From Brucella thiophenivorans (GTDB lineage Bacteria > Pseudomonadota > Alphaproteobacteria > Rhizobiales > Rhizobiaceae), in contig NZ_NNRJ01000010.1 of the NCBI RefSeq assembly GCF_002252445.1, positions 62,001-126,000 on the forward strand: 64,000 bases of DNA, read 5' to 3'. Numbering within the stretch: the stretch's first letter is position 1; every line of letters begins with the position of its first letter. Shown here in pieces: positions 1 to 8,602 of this stretch. The notes under the pieces were generated by a model. It saw nothing but the letters and a program-made list of their open reading frames with translations, had not been told where the DNA came from and made no database searches. Position numbers and translations under genes: made by a program.

Positions 1-1
1 G

Positions 2-649
2 CTCGGCTCTGGTCGCACAGAAACCGCACTTTTGATGTTCGGCGTCGATCAATCTGATAGTGGCACACTCACCATTGACGGCAAGGACACTAAGCTACCC
101 TCACCTGTGGCAGCCATTGCCGAGCGTTTTGCTTTTTGCCCGGAAGAACGCAAGTCAGATGGCATCATCGGCGATTTTTCGGTGGCGGAAAACATCGCGC
201 TCGCGGTACAGGCAAAGCGGGGCTGGTCGAAGCCAATTTCCTCACGCGAAAAAAATGCACTTGCAGAACGTTATATCAAGGCACTGGATATCCGCCCGCC
301 TGATCCCAATAAACCCATCAAGTTACTGTCCGGCGGCAACCAACAAAAGGCCATTCTCGCACGCTGGCTTGCGACCGATCCGCGCCTGCTGATCCTTGAT
401 GAACCAACGCGTGGCATCGACATTGGCGCACATGCAGAAATCCTCAAGCTTATCGGCGAACTCTGCACCGAAGGCATGTCTCTGGTCATCATTTCCTCGG
501 AATTTGAAGAACTTGCAGCCGTGGCAAACCGCGTTGTCGTTCTTTCAGATCGTCGTCATGTGGCGGAACTCAAAGGCGAGGAAATCACCGCCGACAATAT
601 CGTGCGAGCCATCGCCGATACGGGAAGCGAAAAGGAAGCCGTAGCATGA
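2..649 (+). CDS. ytfR: Sugar ABC transporter ATP-binding protein, YtfR-like, C-terminal part
   Basis: Only the last ~215 residues lie in the window; the frame is open from base 2, so the gene begins upstream. What remains is the second nucleotide-binding domain of a double-ABC sugar ATPase: signature LSGGNQQKA, Walker B LLILDEPTRGID, and the family-typical ISSEFEE stretch after it. The stop overlaps the start of the next permease by 4 bases (ATGA). The two permeases that follow match E. coli YtfT and YjfF closely from memory, so the complex is most likely the YtfQRT-YjfF type, which imports galactofuranose in E. coli; the substrate here is inferred. The periplasmic binding protein is not in the window and may lie upstream. 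Confidence 0.9.
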   Translation, partial: LGSGRTETALLMFGVDQSDSGTLTIDGKDTKLPSPVAAIAERFAFCPEERKSDGIIGDFSVAENIALAVQAKRGWSKPISSREKNALAERYIKALDIRPPDPNKPIKLLSGGNQQKAILARWLATDPRLLILDEPTRGIDIGAHAEILKLIGELCTEGMSLVIISSEFEELAAVANRVVVLSDRRHVAELKGEEITADNIVRAIADTGSEKEAVA

Positions 650-1680
650 TCGCTCGCATGGCCAAAAAACTCAAAAGACTTAGCCCCCAACTGGCAGCCC
701 TCGGGCTTATTCTGGCGGCAAACACCATCATCGCGCCAGGCTTTCTCGGCATTTCCTTTCAAAACGGACGCCTCTACGGAAGCCTGATCGATATTCTGGT
801 GCGTGCTGCACCTGTCGCCATTCTCGCGGTTGGCATGACATTGGTGATCGCAACCCGCGGCATCGATCTGTCGGTCGGCGCGGTCATGGCAATCAGCGGC
901 GCAACAGCAGCATCACTGATCGTTGCAGGCTATCCGTTGGCGATCGTCATTCCTGTTGCACTCGGCGTCGGTCTCGTTTGCGGCTTGTGGAACGGCTTTC
1001 TTGTGGCCGTTTTCGACATCCAGCCAATCATCGCAACACTCATACTGATGGTTGCGGGGCGCGGTATCGCGCAGCTGATCACCGAAGGCGCAATCCTCAC
1101 CTTCAACAATGATTCCTTCGCAACCCTTGGTTCCGGCTCGTTTCTTGGCATACCCGTGCCCGTCCTGATCTGGATACTTGCGGGTCTTGCCGTCGGGATT
1201 GCCGTGCGTTCAACAGCGCTTGGCTTCCTGATCGAAGCCACCGGCATCAACCGCCGCGCGGCGATGCTGGCAGGTGTGAAAGCCCGGTTTCTCCTGTTCA
1301 GTGTATATGCCGTTTCGGGCCTTTGCGCGGCGCTTGCCGGACTGATTGCCACAGCCGATATTCGCGGCGCAGATGCCAACAATGCCGGTCTCTGGCTTGA
1401 ACTCGACGCTATTCTGGCGGTCGTCATCGGCGGGACATCATTGAATGGCGGACGCTTCTCAATCATGGCCTCTCTGCTCGGCGCACTGATCATCCAGTCA
1501 ATCAATACCGGCATTCTGATGGCTGGCTTCCCGCCGGAATTCAACCTGATCATCAAAGCGGGCATTATCGTGATCGTGCTGACTTTCCAGTCGCCAGCGA
1601 TTGTCAGCTTCTTCACCTTCCTGCGTGCTGAGCGCAAAAACAATGCTGCAAAGCCAACGCACCAAGGAGCACGGCAATGA
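646..1680 (+). CDS. ytfT: Sugar ABC transporter permease, YtfT-like
   Basis: This is a 344-residue inner-membrane permease of the RbsC/AraH class with about ten hydrophobic segments. It carries the family stretch GMTLVIATRGIDLSVGA near residues 65-80 and the block ADIRGADANNAGLWLELDAI around residues 237-256, which is shared almost word for word with E. coli YtfT. It starts inside the stop of the ATPase gene and ends overlapping the yjfF start by 4 bases, so the three genes are translationally coupled. Together with YjfF it would form the heterodimeric pore for a furanose sugar. Family assignment is strong; the exact substrate in this organism is an inference. Confidence 0.93.
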   Translation: MIARMAKKLKRLSPQLAALGLILAANTIIAPGFLGISFQNGRLYGSLIDILVRAAPVAILAVGMTLVIATRGIDLSVGAVMAISGATAASLIVAGYPLAIVIPVALGVGLVCGLWNGFLVAVFDIQPIIATLILMVAGRGIAQLITEGAILTFNNDSFATLGSGSFLGIPVPVLIWILAGLAVGIAVRSTALGFLIEATGINRRAAMLAGVKARFLLFSVYAVSGLCAALAGLIATADIRGADANNAGLWLELDAILAVVIGGTSLNGGRFSIMASLLGALIIQSINTGILMAGFPPEFNLIIKAGIIVIVLTFQSPAIVSFFTFLRAERKNNAAKPTHQGARQ

Positions 1681-2663
1681 GAGTGCTTCGCAATCTGCCC
1701 TTCGTCACAACGGTCGCGATTTTCCTGCTCGCTTATGCAATCTGCGTCATCCAGTTTCCGAACATGCTTTCAACGCGGGTGATCGGTAATCTTCTGACGG
1801 ACAATGCCTTTTTAGGCATCGCAGCCGTTGGCATGACCTTTGTGATCATCTCTGGCGGCATCGACCTTTCGGTCGGATCAGTCATCGCCTTTACCAGCGT
1901 TTTTGTGGCTGTACTCGTCGGACAGCTTGGCGTCCATCCGCTGATTGCTTTCGGCCTCGTTCTGGTGATAGCGGCGATGTTTGGTGCGTGGATGGGGATG
2001 ATGATCCATTATCTCGGCATCCCGCCCTTTGTGGCAACTCTTGCGGGTATGTTTCTGGCACGCGGTGCGGCATTCCTGATTTCAACTCAATCAGTGCCAA
2101 TTTCGCACCCGTTCATCGATACGCTGCAAGGCTTCTATTTCCGGCTTCCGGGCGGCGGCAGATTGACTTTCGTCGCCATGCTGATGCTCGCAGTCTTCAT
2201 CATCGGCGGTATCATTGCGCATCGCACACGCTTTGGCGCAAACATCTATGCTCTTGGCGGCAATGCGCAATCAGCCGAACTGATGGGCGTTCCCATTGGC
2301 CGTACGACAATCGGCATCTATACAATGTCGGGTGTGCTTTCCGGCTTAGCTGGCATCGTCTATACGCTCTACACATCATCGGGATATTCGCTGGCAACGG
2401 TGGGCGTTGAACTTGACGCGATTGCATCGGTGGTGATCGGCGGCACGCTGCTGACCGGCGGTGCGGGTCTGGTTGCAGGCACTTTTGTCGGCATTATGAT
2501 ACAGGGGCTGATACAGACCTATATCGTTTTCGATGGAACACTGTCTTCCTGGTGGACAAAAATCGCGATTGGTATCTTGCTGTTCCTGTTCATTGCGCTA
2601 CAGCGAGGACTTGTATGGTTTTCCGATTTAAGGATTGCCAAACAACGCATGAAGGAGGCCTGA
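1677..2663 (+). CDS. yjfF: Sugar ABC transporter permease, YjfF-like
   Basis: The 328-residue permease has strongly hydrophobic segments throughout and resembles E. coli YjfF along its whole length, including STRVIGNLLTDNAFLGI near the N-terminus, GGIDLSVGSVIAFT, GVELDAIASVVIGGT and the C-terminal FDGTLSSWWTKIAIGILLF. It is the partner of YtfT in the furanose importer. The start codon overlaps the ytfT stop (ATGA), and the GntR regulator begins one base after its stop, so all belong to one transcript. No frameshift or missing region is visible. Confidence 0.93.
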   Translation: MRVLRNLPFVTTVAIFLLAYAICVIQFPNMLSTRVIGNLLTDNAFLGIAAVGMTFVIISGGIDLSVGSVIAFTSVFVAVLVGQLGVHPLIAFGLVLVIAAMFGAWMGMMIHYLGIPPFVATLAGMFLARGAAFLISTQSVPISHPFIDTLQGFYFRLPGGGRLTFVAMLMLAVFIIGGIIAHRTRFGANIYALGGNAQSAELMGVPIGRTTIGIYTMSGVLSGLAGIVYTLYTSSGYSLATVGVELDAIASVVIGGTLLTGGAGLVAGTFVGIMIQGLIQTYIVFDGTLSSWWTKIAIGILLFLFIALQRGLVWFSDLRIAKQRMKEA

Positions 2664-2664
2664 A

Positions 2665-3390
2665 TTGGGACTACTGGAAACGGCCATAACCGGACGCAAG
2701 CGCCATAATAGCCACGCAGTTGTCGTGGGTGAACTCGGTCGCGGCATTGTTGCGGGCACGATTCTCGAAGGCTCCATACTTCCGGGCGATAACGAATTGT
2801 CGTTGCGCTTTGGCGTTTCCCGTACCGTTCTGCGCGAGGCTATGAAAACCCTTTCCGCCAAACGCCTGATCGAACCAAAGGCCAAAGTGGGAACCCGCGT
2901 TTTGGGCGCCAGCTCGTGGAACTTCTTTGATCCTGACGTGCTGACATGGCGCTTTGAAGCAGGCTTCGATGAAGTCTTCGTCGATCATCTGGCCGAGATG
3001 CGCATGGCACTCGAACCTGCGGCTGCTGCCGCAGCTGCAAAAAACGCAACCAGCGAAGAGCTTGTCGAACTCTATGCCTTAGCTGCAAAATTTGATGATC
3101 CGAAGCATACGCCTGAATCCATCGCCAAGGTTGATCTGGAGTTCCACCTGGCCATTGCCCGCATGTCAGGCAATCCATTCATGCGTTCGGTGAGTAGCCT
3201 GATCGAAGCAGCCCTTGCAATTTCATTCCAGCTGTCTTCGCCTGCAAGCTCACCCGAAGGCATCGCGGAATGCGCGGCCAATCACATGCGCATTGCGCAT
3301 GCAATTGCATCGCGCGACCGTCAGAAAGCGCGCGCAGCGATGGAAAGCGTGATTACGCTTGGCGTAGAGCGTATCCGGGAAGAGATCTGA
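2665..3390 (+). CDS. GntR-family transcriptional regulator, FadR subfamily
   Basis: The 241-residue protein has an N-terminal winged helix (about residues 20-80, with GDNELSLRFGVSRTVLREAMKTL as the recognition region, here split: GDNELSLRFGV then SRTVLREAMKTL) and a C-terminal all-helical FCD ligand domain (about 105-230) with the typical metal/ligand residues in DLEFHLAIARMSGNP. The start is TTG at 2665, chosen because an AAGGAGG ribosome site ends 6 bases before it and it begins one base after the yjfF stop. As the last gene of the sugar-transport operon it probably controls that operon in response to a sugar acid or sugar; the ligand is unknown. Confidence 0.88.
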   Translation: MGLLETAITGRKRHNSHAVVVGELGRGIVAGTILEGSILPGDNELSLRFGVSRTVLREAMKTLSAKRLIEPKAKVGTRVLGASSWNFFDPDVLTWRFEAGFDEVFVDHLAEMRMALEPAAAAAAAKNATSEELVELYALAAKFDDPKHTPESIAKVDLEFHLAIARMSGNPFMRSVSSLIEAALAISFQLSSPASSPEGIAECAANHMRIAHAIASRDRQKARAAMESVITLGVERIREEI

Positions 3391-3396
3391 TCACGC

Positions 3397-3819
3397 TTAA
3401 GATACTTTGAGGTCAAACTTTGGATCACCACGCAGCGTATTGCTGACGGTGCAGATTTCCTCGGCCATTTCCGCAAGACGATGCTTTTCATCTGCCGTGA
3501 GATCGCCGTCGAAATGGAATGTTATATTGAATCGTTCGATGCGTGACGGGCCTTCATGTGCCTTATCGCCTTTTACTTCCACCCGAACATCGGTGAGCTT
3601 CTCACGCAAATCGAGCTTGGTGGCAGCAATGCGCGCACTTAACGCCATACAGGCTGCAACGGACGCATAAATCAGATCAAGCGGATTAAAACCCGGCAAG
3701 CTGACGCTGGTGACAATATCAACCGTACCGCCTGTCGGCGTTGTGATCACAGGCAGTTTGCCATGCGGCATCTGCGCAACCGCGCCAGTTTCACGCGTTC
3801 TGACTTTCAGTTCACTCAT
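3397..3819 (-). CDS. OsmC family protein
   Basis: The product is about 140 residues and fits the OsmC/Ohr fold. The two family cysteines are present at residues 57 (AACMALSAR) and 123 (EEICTVSNTL), as in peroxide-reducing members that detoxify organic hydroperoxides using a thiol pair. The closest group is the YhfA-like OsmC branch, for which the physiological substrate is less clear than for OsmC or Ohr. The start at 3819 has a GGAG site 9 bases upstream; a longer reading frame exists to 3849 but lacks this. It converges with the GntR gene, with only a few bases between the stops. Confidence 0.85.
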   Translation of the reverse strand: MSELKVRTRETGAVAQMPHGKLPVITTPTGGTVDIVTSVSLPGFNPLDLIYASVAACMALSARIAATKLDLREKLTDVRVEVKGDKAHEGPSRIERFNITFHFDGDLTADEKHRLAEMAEEICTVSNTLRGDPKFDLKVS

Positions 3820-3852
3820 GCCCGCAATCTCCAACACTCCACACAGCACTCA

Positions 3853-4662
3853 TCATTTTAAACGCTCAATCAATGCCATTGCCGCATGTGGATTATGGGC
3901 CTTATAACCACTGATCACATAAAGATAGACATCACGCGCTACATTGTCTGGCAACGGCGGCTTGATGGTTTTCAGACTATCCGGCACATCATGGCCGACC
4001 GCTATCGCATTGGCACGCTCTGCCCAATGGTCAAGCTCATGATCGCTATAACCAAGTGGCTTGTTTTCCTCAGTACCCATGATGCGCAGATAGGCAAAAG
4101 GCGCCGTCATGTCTGCAATTTCCACGAACTTACTGTCGCCCGCAATCACCACCGCAACGCCATATTCCCGCAGCAGTGCTATGAAATCCGGCGCGTTGAA
4201 ACTGTCGTGACGCACTTCCACAGCATGGCGTAGATCGCGCCCATCAACACGTTTTGGCAGAAGCTTCAGGAAAGCTTCAAAGTCAGTTGGATCGAATTTC
4301 TTCGTGCCCATAAACTGCCAGTTGATGACCCCGAGCTTATTTTTTAGCTCAAGCAGACCGCCGGTCACGAATTTCTCGATACCCTCGCCTGCTTCAGCCA
4401 AAACACGTTTGTTGGTCGAAAAGCGCGGTGCTTTGAGCGAAAAAACGAAGTCATCCGGTGTTTCGTCATGCCACTTGGCAAAAGTCGTCGGCTTCTGCGG
4501 GCCATAATAGGTGCTGTTGATTTCGATGGAGGTCAACTTGCTCGAAGCATATTCGAGCTGACGCTTTTTGGAGAGCTTTTCCGGATAGAAACTCTTGTCC
4601 CACTCCTCAAAAGCCCAGCCGCCAATACCCACGCGGATTTTGCCTGAATTGTTCTGGCTCAT
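3853..4662 (-). CDS. DUF72 family protein, YecE-like
   Basis: The product (about 269 residues) belongs to DUF72, a TIM-barrel family with a conserved start (VGIGGWAFEEW) followed by LEYASSKLTSIEINSTYYG and DDFVFSLKAPR. Members resemble sugar isomerase-type barrels but no reaction is established. The chosen start at 4662 has GGAGG 10 bases upstream; an ATG at 4671 sits directly against that site and is less likely. It lies upstream of the OsmC gene on the same strand with a 33-base gap, so the two are probably co-transcribed. Confidence 0.85.
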   Translation of the reverse strand: MSQNNSGKIRVGIGGWAFEEWDKSFYPEKLSKKRQLEYASSKLTSIEINSTYYGPQKPTTFAKWHDETPDDFVFSLKAPRFSTNKRVLAEAGEGIEKFVTGGLLELKNKLGVINWQFMGTKKFDPTDFEAFLKLLPKRVDGRDLRHAVEVRHDSFNAPDFIALLREYGVAVVIAGDSKFVEIADMTAPFAYLRIMGTEENKPLGYSDHELDHWAERANAIAVGHDVPDSLKTIKPPLPDNVARDVYLYVISGYKAHNPHAAMALIERLK

Positions 4663-4773
4663 TTTATCCATACCTCCACGACATGAGTTCATGAGCGTTG
4701 CTCATCATGTTTATGCTGTATTCATATCATCCACTGTGTTGTTATCTCTAATGCGTTTGTGAGGAGGAAACAA

Positions 4774-5940
4774 ATGTCAGACCTAAAAGATCCGATCGTG
4801 ATCGCCAGTGCGGTACGAACACCGATCGGAAGTTTTCAAGGCGCGCTCAAGGGGGAGAGTGCAACGGCACTGGGCGCTGTCACAATCAAGGAAGCAGTCC
4901 ACAGAGCTAAGCTGAACCCCGATCAAATCGACGAAGTGCTTATGGGCTGTGTGTTGCCCGCAGGGCTGGGACAGGCCCCCGGACGTCAGGCAGCAATGCA
5001 TGCTGGCCTTTCTCAACACACACCTTGCTCGACCATCAACAAGGTTTGCGGCTCAGGCATGAAAACCGTCATGCTGGGTACCGATCTCATTTCCGCGGGA
5101 AGTGCCGACATAGTAGTTGCTGGCGGCATGGAAAGCATGACCAATGCACCTTATCTGCTTGAAAAGGCACGCGGTGGCTATCGCATGGGCCACGGCAAAA
5201 TCTACGATCATATGTTCCTCGACGGCCTTGAAGACGCCTATGACAAAGGCCGAGCCATGGGAACATTCGCGGAAGAAACCGCCGATCACTACCAGTTCAC
5301 GCGTCAGCAGCAGGACGAGTTTTCCCTGCGTTCGCTATCGCGCGCACTCAAAGCCACCGAAGCAGGTTATTTTGCAAATGAGCTGGTTCCAGTTGCAGAG
5401 CTTGATCGCGATGAACAGCCAACCCGCGCCAAGCCTGAAAAAATACCAAACCTTAAGCCTGCCTTCCGCGAAGGCGGCACAATCACTGCTGCTAATTCCT
5501 CATCGATTTCCGATGGTGCGGCATCTCTCACACTGATGCGCCTGTCCAAAGCTGAAAAGCTTGGCATAGAACCGCTTGCGATTATTCGCGGTCACGCAAG
5601 CCATGCACAACAGCCCGCCCTGTTCACCACGGCCCCGATCTTTGCGATGAGAAAACTCTTCGACAAAACCGGCTGGAATGTACGCGACATTGATTTGTTT
5701 GAAATCAATGAAGCTTTCGCCGTTGTTGTTATGGCTGCAATGCAGGAACTCGACCTCCCCGCCGACAGGGTGAATATCCATGGCGGTGCCTGCGCTATGG
5801 GCCATCCGATTGGCTGTTCTGGCGCACGCATCATCGTCACGCTGCTTCATGCCATGAAGCAGAACGATCTTAAGCGTGGAATAGCTTCAGTCTGTATCGG
5901 TGGCGGCGAGGCCACTGCCATTGCGCTGGAAGCGCTTTAA
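4774..5940 (+). CDS. Acetyl-CoA acetyltransferase (thiolase)
   Basis: A full-length thiolase of 388 residues. The nucleophilic cysteine is C92 in NKVCGSGMKTV, and the C-terminal catalytic elements NEAFAVV, GGACAMGHPIGCSGAR and the closing CIGGGEATAIAL are all present. It condenses two acetyl-CoA or cleaves 3-ketoacyl-CoA, in the cytosol. The ATG at 4774 is preceded by GAGGAGG at a good distance. A short-chain dehydrogenase follows after 12 bases and a ThDP enzyme after that, so the neighbourhood suggests a short or branched-chain acyl-CoA pathway rather than polyhydroxybutyrate synthesis, for which phaB or phaC would be expected and are not seen. Confidence 0.93.
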   Translation: MSDLKDPIVIASAVRTPIGSFQGALKGESATALGAVTIKEAVHRAKLNPDQIDEVLMGCVLPAGLGQAPGRQAAMHAGLSQHTPCSTINKVCGSGMKTVMLGTDLISAGSADIVVAGGMESMTNAPYLLEKARGGYRMGHGKIYDHMFLDGLEDAYDKGRAMGTFAEETADHYQFTRQQQDEFSLRSLSRALKATEAGYFANELVPVAELDRDEQPTRAKPEKIPNLKPAFREGGTITAANSSSISDGAASLTLMRLSKAEKLGIEPLAIIRGHASHAQQPALFTTAPIFAMRKLFDKTGWNVRDIDLFEINEAFAVVVMAAMQELDLPADRVNIHGGACAMGHPIGCSGARIIVTLLHAMKQNDLKRGIASVCIGGGEATAIALEAL

Positions 5941-5952
5941 GCGGGGGAACAA

Positions 5953-6717
5953 ATGGATATTGAAGGAAAAATCGCCATCGTCAGCGGTGCTGCATCAGGT
6001 CTTGGTGCTGCAACTGCACAGGCGCTTGCCGCCAAAGGCGCGAAAGTTGCAATCCTCGACTTCAACATTGAAGGCGCCAATGCGATTGCTGCCGAGATTG
6101 GCGGCATCGCTATTCAATGTGATGTTTCAGATGCAGCGAGTGCTGAATCAGCTTTTAAGGCAATCGGCGAAAAGCTCGGATCACCGCATATTCTGGTCAA
6201 TTGCGCGGGCGTGGCACCAGCAAAGAAAATGCTGGCGCGTGATGGCAGCGTCATGCCACTCGATGATTTCCGTCGCGCTGTTGAAATCAATCTGATCGGC
6301 TCGTTCAATCTGCTGCGGCTTTTTGCCGATGTCGCATCCAAAAGCGAAGCGCTGCCAACGGGCGAGCGCGGCGTTGTCATCAACACAGCATCGGTTGCGG
6401 CCTTTGACGGCCAGATCGGCCAGACAGCCTATGCGGCGTCTAAAGGCGGTATCGTTGGCCTGACCCTGCCTGCTGCGCGTGAATTAGCCCCGCTTGGCAT
6501 TCGGGTATGCGCCATCGCGCCCGGTATTTTTGAAACACCCATGCTCAAAGGCCTGCCGCAACCTGCACAGGATGCGTTGGGTCAGATGGTTCCTTTCCCC
6601 CCGCGTCTGGGTCGGCCAGACGAATATGCGGCACTCGCGCTGCATATTATCGAAAACAGCATGCTCAACGGCGAAACCATACGGCTCGATGGTGCGCTGC
6701 GTATGCCTCCGAAATAG
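5953..6717 (+). CDS. Short-chain dehydrogenase, 3-hydroxyacyl-CoA dehydrogenase type II-like
   Basis: The 254-residue protein is a classical SDR: cofactor loop SGAASGLGAA near the N-terminus, acidic residue D36 region (AILDFN) favouring NAD, NCAGVAPAKK, and catalytic Ser/Tyr/Lys in NTASVAAF and YAASKGG. The insertion between the NAG motif and the active site (KMLARDGSVMPLDDFRR) and the ending NGETIRLDGALRMPPK are typical of HSD10-type enzymes, which oxidise short 3-hydroxyacyl-CoAs including the 2-methyl form from isoleucine. Its position right after a thiolase fits that role: the two enzymes would catalyse consecutive beta-oxidation steps. Substrate is inferred. Confidence 0.88.
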   Translation: MDIEGKIAIVSGAASGLGAATAQALAAKGAKVAILDFNIEGANAIAAEIGGIAIQCDVSDAASAESAFKAIGEKLGSPHILVNCAGVAPAKKMLARDGSVMPLDDFRRAVEINLIGSFNLLRLFADVASKSEALPTGERGVVINTASVAAFDGQIGQTAYAASKGGIVGLTLPAARELAPLGIRVCAIAPGIFETPMLKGLPQPAQDALGQMVPFPPRLGRPDEYAALALHIIENSMLNGETIRLDGALRMPPK

Positions 6718-6762
6718 AGCGCATATGCGCCAAAGTCGTTCAGACATTTTGAGGGTTAGGAA

Positions 6763-8457
6763 ATGCACAAATCCACGACCAATTCCAACACACGCAATGG
6801 CGGCCAGATACTGGTGGATGCACTCGGCGTTCATGGCGTCGACCGCGTTTTCTGCGTGCCCGGCGAAAGTTACCTTGCAGCACTGGATGCTTTTCATGAC
6901 GTAAGCGAACAGATTGATTTGATTGTCTGCCGTCAGGAAGGCGGTGCTGCTTACATGGCGGAAGCCTATGGCAAGCTGACTGGCAAGCCCGGCATCTGCT
7001 TTGTCACGCGCGGCCCCGGTGCAACGAATGCCTCCGTCGGCGTTCATACCGCTTTTCAGGATTCCACACCGATGCTTCTGTTTATCGGACAGGTCGCAAG
7101 TGATCAGGTGGAGCGCGAAGCATTTCAGGAAGTTGATTATCGCCGCATGTTTGGCCAGATGGCCAAATGGGTGGTGCAGATCGATGATCCCGCCCGTATC
7201 CCGGAACTGGTCAGTCAGGCTTTTCATCGCGCGATCAACGGACGCCCCGGCCCAGTGGTCATCGCCCTTCCCGAAGATATGCTGACATCACACGCAACCG
7301 TCAGCGATGCACCGACTTACAAGCATGTCGAGATGCATCCGGGAAGCGATCAGTTACAGGACATGAAAGCGCTTCTCGAAAAGGCCGAGCGGCCATTGAT
7401 GATCGTCGGTGGTGGTGGCTGGAATGCGAAAGCGGTTCGCGATGTGCAGACATTCGCTGAAAACATGTCACTGCCTGTTGCAGCATCCTTCCGGTGTCAG
7501 GATATGTTCGACAATCACCACCCGCTTTATGCTGGTGAGATGGGAACATCGATCAGCCCGAAACTTGCAGCTCGCGTTAAAGATTCTGACCTTTTATTGG
7601 TGGTGGGTGCACGCCTTGGCGAAATGACCACGCAGGGCTATGATCTGATCAACATTCCTGTTCCAAAACAGAAGCTCATTCATGTTCATCCGGGTGCGGA
7701 AGAACTTGGCCGTGTCTATCATGCTGATATTCCGATCAATGCCAGCATGCCCGCTTTCGCAAAAGCGGCTGCAAAGCTCACACCAATTGCCAATCCAAAC
7801 TGGAAAGCATGGGCGCAAAGCGCGAATGCCGATTACAGCGACAATCTAAAAACGCCAAACATTCCCGGTGACGTGCAGATGGGCGAGATCATGGAATGGC
7901 TGCGTGCACATTTACCCGATGATGCCATCATCACCAATGGCGCAGGCAATTATTCGGCATGGCCGCACCGCTTCTATCAGTACCGCACCTACCGCAGCCA
8001 GTTGGCCCCGACCAATGGTTCGATGGGCTATGGCGTTCCCGCGGCAGTCGCAGCCAAACTCACCGCGCCGGAAAGAACCGTCGTCTGCTTCGCTGGTGAC
8101 GGCTGTTTTCTGATGAATGGTCAGGAACTCGCAACGGCTGCGCAATATGGTGCCAACGCGATTTTCATCGTGGTCAATAACGGCATGTATGGCACGATCC
8201 GCATGCATCAGGAACGCACCTATCCGGGTCGCGTTTCAGGCACTGGCCTTGCAAATCCTGACTTTGCAGCGCTCGCCCGTGCCTATGGCTTGCATGGAGA
8301 AACGGTCGAACAGACCGCTGAGTTTGCGGAAGCTTTCAAGCGCTGTGAACAATCCGGCAAGCCGGGTCTGATTGAAATCCGCATCGATCCGGAAGCGCTT
8401 TCGCCCAAGATGACGCTGAGCCAGATGCGCGAACATGGATTGGCAAAACAACGCTAA
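6763..8457 (+). CDS. Thiamine-diphosphate enzyme, acetolactate synthase large-subunit-like
   Basis: This 564-residue protein has the three-domain plan of ThDP decarboxylases/synthases: N-terminal pyrimidine-binding domain with the catalytic Glu in CRQEGGAAYMAEAYG, central FAD-fold domain, and C-terminal pyrophosphate domain with GDGCFLMNGQELATAAQYG ending in the NN pair of VVNNGMYG. It resembles acetolactate synthase-like proteins but the expected ilvN-type regulatory subunit is not adjacent, so it is probably not the housekeeping enzyme. It is the third gene of the thiolase-SDR operon, with a 45-base gap. A 2-oxo acid is the probable substrate; which one cannot be read from sequence. Confidence 0.87.
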   Translation: MHKSTTNSNTRNGGQILVDALGVHGVDRVFCVPGESYLAALDAFHDVSEQIDLIVCRQEGGAAYMAEAYGKLTGKPGICFVTRGPGATNASVGVHTAFQDSTPMLLFIGQVASDQVEREAFQEVDYRRMFGQMAKWVVQIDDPARIPELVSQAFHRAINGRPGPVVIALPEDMLTSHATVSDAPTYKHVEMHPGSDQLQDMKALLEKAERPLMIVGGGGWNAKAVRDVQTFAENMSLPVAASFRCQDMFDNHHPLYAGEMGTSISPKLAARVKDSDLLLVVGARLGEMTTQGYDLINIPVPKQKLIHVHPGAEELGRVYHADIPINASMPAFAKAAAKLTPIANPNWKAWAQSANADYSDNLKTPNIPGDVQMGEIMEWLRAHLPDDAIITNGAGNYSAWPHRFYQYRTYRSQLAPTNGSMGYGVPAAVAAKLTAPERTVVCFAGDGCFLMNGQELATAAQYGANAIFIVVNNGMYGTIRMHQERTYPGRVSGTGLANPDFAALARAYGLHGETVEQTAEFAEAFKRCEQSGKPGLIEIRIDPEALSPKMTLSQMREHGLAKQR

Positions 8458-8466
8458 ACTGTTTTC

Positions 8467-8502
8467 AAAAAAAGCGGCCCTCTCTTTTAAAGAGAGGGCC
8501 GC
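8467..8502 (-). terminator. Rho-independent terminator of the racemase-like gene
   Basis: A near-perfect inverted repeat (left arm 8474-8486, right arm 8490-8502, GC-rich GCGGCCCTCTC core) is preceded on the plus strand by seven A residues, which read as a U-tract on the minus strand. It therefore terminates the leftward gene ending at 8603; the rightward operon would meet the hairpin without a U-run. Confidence 0.85.
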
Positions 8503-8602
8503 ACTACTGGCAGATGAGGCAACTGAACAAAAACGAAAATGCCCCCGCTAATTTCGCCTTTGTTTCTGCAAGTTTACCTGCTCATGCCAGAATTATATAA
8601 AT

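Noticed and set aside
930..1643. Leftward frame of 237 codons opposite ytfT
   Set aside because: Antisense to a strongly conserved permease.
4774..6717. Polyhydroxybutyrate synthesis operon
   Set aside because: Thiolase plus reductase suggested phaAB, but the reductase matches HSD10-type enzymes and no phaC or phasin gene is present.
6484..7227. Leftward frame of 247 codons opposite the SDR and ThDP genes
   Set aside because: Crosses the intergenic gap and two clear enzymes on the other strand.
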